Assembly: GCA_958296175.1 (NCBI GenBank)
Contig: OY282448.1
Span: 310,001 to 374,000 of the forward strand
DNA: 64,000 nt
Reading direction: 5' to 3'
From: an uncultured Chloroflexota bacterium
GTDB lineage: Bacteria; Chloroflexota; UBA11872
The notes below the pieces were generated by a model that saw nothing but the letters and a program-made list of their open reading frames with translations, was not told where the DNA came from and did no database searches. The position numbers and the translations under genes are program-made. Below are positions 61,350 to 64,000 of the stretch, piece by piece (positions within the stretch are counted from its first letter, which is position 1; each line of letters opens with the position of its first letter).

Positions 61350-61457
61350 CGCCGCGCCTCTAAAGTTGCGCGTCACACGCTGGCGGCGGTTGTCGTTGTG
61401 TGGTTCGGTGGACAGCGCCGCCTGTGGCGGAGGACCGCGTCCGAACCGGGAGACCCC

Positions 61458-63425
61458 ATGCGAAAGCTGATTCTGGGCCTGACGGCCGCCGCGCTGCTGT
61501 TCGCCCTGACCACGCCCGCCCACGCGCTGGCGTGCGAGGGAGTGCATCTCAGCGGCGGCGGCTGCCTCTTCACCATCACCGGCGGCGACACGGCCGACCC
61601 CGACGACGGGTTCGCCGTGACCAACCAGGACGGGGTGCCCATGTGGGACTTCGTGAGCAGCCGGGACTTGCAGGCCGTCGGCTATCCCATCAGCCAGCGC
61701 TGGACGGACGGCCCCTTCACCTTGCAGGCGTTCCAGAAGGTGATCTTGCAATGGGCGCCGCACGACAGCCGCATGAACTGGCTGAACACGCTGGACGTGC
61801 TGGCCAACCGTTATTCCGGCGTGCGGCTGCCCAACGTGCCGTCCCACCGCACGCTGCCGGAAGATTCGGGCGCGGACTTCGCGCAGATCACGCGCAACCA
61901 CCTGGCCCTGCTGGACGCCAACCCCAAGATTCGGGAGGCGTTCCTGGCCGAGCCCGACTGGCTGAACCTCTACGGCCTGCCCATCAACTACGAAGAGATC
62001 GAGGTCGGCGGCAACCCGCAGGGCCTGCAGCTGCTGCGCGCGCAGCGCATCGTGTTCGAGGTGTGGAACGTGCCCGCGCCCGGCACCAGCCTGGGCGCCG
62101 TGGGCCGCCAGAACGTGCCCGACAAGATCAAGCAGCTCGACAACGTCCTGATTCCCAACGGCGCCAAAGCGCCGATGACCGTGGCGCAGACTGGTTTGAC
62201 GGTGGTATCCCCGCCGGCCACGACGGCGCGCGCCGGCCCGGCGCCCACGCCGCGGGCCGCGCCGGCGCCGACGCCAGCGCCCACGCCCACGCCAGACCCC
62301 ACGCCGGCGCCGCGGGCCGTCGACCAGATTCCCACGCCGCGCGCGCTGCCGCAGGGCCTGACCGGCTACGGCGTGCAGGGCGAGCTGCGCGGCGACTTCG
62401 GCGCCGCCGCCGCCAGCCGAGCCACCGAGGCCGGGCTGAACTGGGTCAAGCAACAGGTGCCCTGGGCAGAAGTCGAGAACCGCCCCGGCGTCTTCTATTG
62501 GAACGACCTCGACCGCCTGGTCGAGACCATGCGCGGCCACAACCTCAACATCATGTTCAGCGTGGTGAAAGCGCCCGACTTCTACAAGGCCGAGCAAGCG
62601 AAGGTTGGGACGGGGCACGGGCGCCCCGCCGACCCCGCCAAGCTGCGCGACTTCATGCGCGTGCTGGCCGACCGCTACCGCGGGCGCGTGCACGCCTACG
62701 AAATCTGGAACGAGGAGAATCTGGAGATCGAGTGGGGCCGCTTCTCCGGCGCTTCCTACGGCCAGTTCGTCGATCTGCTCAAGAACGGCTACCTGGGCGT
62801 GAAGGAGTCCGACCCCAACGCCATCGTGATCCTGGGCGCGCCCACGCCCACCGGGGTGCTCGACAACGGCATCGCCATCGACGACGCCTTCTATCTGCGG
62901 CAGGTGTTCGACTACAACGGCGGCGAAGTCTTCCAGTACTTCGAAGCGCTGGGCGTGCACCCCAACGGCGGCCCCAACGCGCCGGACGACACGCTGGGCA
63001 ACGCGCAGCACACCACCGCGGTCTGCGGCGGCGGCTGGTCGACCCACCCCAGCTTCTTCTTCGACCGCTACAAGGAGCTGCACGCCATGATGGCGGAGCG
63101 CGGACACGCCGAGAAGACCGTGTGGTTCACCGAGTTCGGCTGGGCCAGCGTGCACGGCGCGGGCGCGCCCGCGGGGCCCGCCCGCGGCTTCGAATACGCG
63201 TCCTGCATCACCGAGGCCAATCAGGCCGACTTCCTGACCCGCGCCTTCGCCAAGGTGCGCGCGGAGACGCCCTACGTCACGCACATGATCATCTGGAACC
63301 TGAACCTCCAGCAGGTCGTGCCCAACACCGACGAAAAGTGGGCCTTCGGCATCCTGCGCGCGGACGGCTCGCCGCGCCCCGCCTACGAGGCCATCAAGAA
63401 CATGCCCAAACCCGGACGGGCCTAA
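61458..63425 (+). CDS. Exported clan GH-A glycoside hydrolase with LGFP-like N-terminal region
   Basis: The 655-residue protein has a signal peptide (KLILGLTAAALLFALTTPAHA). The N-terminal part includes QAVGYPISQRWTDGPFTLQ and LNLYGLPINYEE, like the repeats in the beta-lactamase-like protein. A Pro/Thr/Ala linker leads to a TIM-barrel catalytic domain from GYGVQGELRGDF. The acid/base Glu419 is in EIWNEEN and the nucleophile Glu559 in VWFTEFGW, typical of GH5/GH39-like clan A. The substrate is unknown. Confidence 0.85.
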   Translation: MRKLILGLTAAALLFALTTPAHALACEGVHLSGGGCLFTITGGDTADPDDGFAVTNQDGVPMWDFVSSRDLQAVGYPISQRWTDGPFTLQAFQKVILQWAPHDSRMNWLNTLDVLANRYSGVRLPNVPSHRTLPEDSGADFAQITRNHLALLDANPKIREAFLAEPDWLNLYGLPINYEEIEVGGNPQGLQLLRAQRIVFEVWNVPAPGTSLGAVGRQNVPDKIKQLDNVLIPNGAKAPMTVAQTGLTVVSPPATTARAGPAPTPRAAPAPTPAPTPTPDPTPAPRAVDQIPTPRALPQGLTGYGVQGELRGDFGAAAASRATEAGLNWVKQQVPWAEVENRPGVFYWNDLDRLVETMRGHNLNIMFSVVKAPDFYKAEQAKVGTGHGRPADPAKLRDFMRVLADRYRGRVHAYEIWNEENLEIEWGRFSGASYGQFVDLLKNGYLGVKESDPNAIVILGAPTPTGVLDNGIAIDDAFYLRQVFDYNGGEVFQYFEALGVHPNGGPNAPDDTLGNAQHTTAVCGGGWSTHPSFFFDRYKELHAMMAERGHAEKTVWFTEFGWASVHGAGAPAGPARGFEYASCITEANQADFLTRAFAKVRAETPYVTHMIIWNLNLQQVVPNTDEKWAFGILRADGSPRPAYEAIKNMPKPGRA

Positions 63426-63436
63426 GCCGACCAACG

Positions 63437-63496
63437 CCCCCCTCCCTCTCCCTTTCTCCCCCTCTCCTTGGGGAGGGAGAGGGCCGGGGCGGGGCG
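63437..63496. repeat. REP-like palindrome after the glycosidase gene
   Basis: CCCTCTCC TTGG GGAGGGAGAGGG gives an inverted repeat of the dispersed CTCTCCC family. It lies 12 bp after the stop and could also act as a transcript-end hairpin, though no T-tract follows. Confidence 0.7.
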
Positions 63497-63599
63497 TCCG
63501 GCGAGCCGGGCAGGCGCCCGCGCCCTGCGCTGTGCGGCACGGGGGAATGCCGCGGGGCATGGGCCAAGGAAAACGAGGGGGCGCGGCTAGACTTTAGGC

Positions 63600-64000
63600 A
63601 TGGTGGCGCTCGTGGTGTTGAACGGGGACGTGGAGCTTGCGTTCTTGCGCGAGCAGTTGGCGCAGGCGGATTGGGTGGTGGCCGCCGACGGGGGCGCCCG
63701 GCAGGTGACGGCGGCCGGCGGGGTTTGCGACGTGGTGGTGGGCGACGGCGACTCGCTGGACGCCGCCGACCTGGCCCGCGTCCAGGCGGCCAACCCGCAG
63801 GTGGAGGTGCGCCGCTTCCCAACGGCGAAGGACGCCACCGACGGCGAGCTGGCCCTGCGGGCGGCGGCCGCCATGCGCCCGGAGCGTATCGTGGCGGCAG
63901 GGGGGTTTGGCGGGCCGCGGCTGGACCACGAGATTGCCTCGGTGCTGCTGTTGGCCAACCCCGAGCTGCGCGGCTGCGAGGTTGTGCTGGCCGACCGGCG
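63600..64000 (+). CDS. Thiamine pyrophosphokinase (partial, runs off the window)
   Basis: The visible 133 residues start at ATG 63600 (MVALVVLNGDVELAFL). They show the thiamine diphosphokinase pattern: AADGGARQV, VVVGDGDSLDAA, KDATDGELAL and GGFGGPRLDHEIAS. The enzyme makes the cofactor thiamine diphosphate from thiamine and ATP. TAGACT (63588-63593) ends 6 nt before the ATG, another leaderless-type promoter. The C-terminal beta domain lies beyond the window. Confidence 0.9.
   Translation, partial: MVALVVLNGDVELAFLREQLAQADWVVAADGGARQVTAAGGVCDVVVGDGDSLDAADLARVQAANPQVEVRRFPTAKDATDGELALRAAAAMRPERIVAAGGFGGPRLDHEIASVLLLANPELRGCEVVLADR

Overview
This is a very GC-rich chromosomal window with densely packed genes, frequent 1-30 bp overlaps and many GTG starts. 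The gene mix suggests a Chloroflexota-like bacterium: long Pro/Thr/Ala-linker lipoproteins, LGFP-like exported hydrolases, DUF2203, a separate murE-like/FemX cell-wall operon and menaquinone genes. No rRNA or tRNA gene was seen, and the taxonomic call is an inference from gene content.

Left part (1-20.7 kb). A pyrR-pyrB operon on the minus strand has a TATAAT box and a clear PyrR-binding RNA hairpin. Immediately upstream lies a four-repeat, type I-E-like CRISPR remnant. Next come a COG0523 GTPase, a basic-tailed coiled-coil protein, a NYN nuclease and a site-2 protease; a nucleotidyltransferase, a methyltransferase and a Gfo/Idh/MocA oxidoreductase; bfn-lysC; a glycosyltransferase; moaC-gyrA; a DUF4349 lipoprotein; and mnmG.

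Accessory island (20.8-29.6 kb). A 92-residue protein plus PIN protein on the plus strand converges on a minus-strand operon. That operon encodes a DUF499-type ATPase with an N-terminal Swt1/HEPN-like domain, a small protein, a DUF2335 membrane protein, a DUF4276 remnant, a frameshifted DUF1156 DNA methylase and a GIY-YIG protein. This looks like an atypical, possibly undescribed defence system and is the main find.

Middle (29.7-44.3 kb). A MoaD/ThiS-like protein and threonine synthase lie on the minus strand, thrC behind a SAM-clan riboswitch. Then come rsmI and a tight operon of a MetRS with a degenerate KMSKS loop, tatD, a prenyl diphosphate synthase, menG, FemX and a murE-like ligase. An IscA-type protein, a DHH phosphoesterase, a lipoprotein and an aminotransferase-RidA pair follow.

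Right part (44.5-64 kb). Exported proteins (GEVED lipoprotein, beta-lactamase-like enzyme, clan-A glycosidase, two paralogous serine proteases) alternate with a sulfite-oxidase-like enzyme, a natural GlyA-GcvT fusion, and a zinc-uptake locus (znuC-zur diverging from znuA-znuB around a perfect Fur/Zur-type palindrome; ZnuA has 19 His/Asp pentapeptide repeats). A TlpA-DsbB pair and the start of thiamine pyrophosphokinase complete the window. GC-rich palindromic dispersed repeats of the CCCTAACCCTCTCCC type fill several intergenic gaps.
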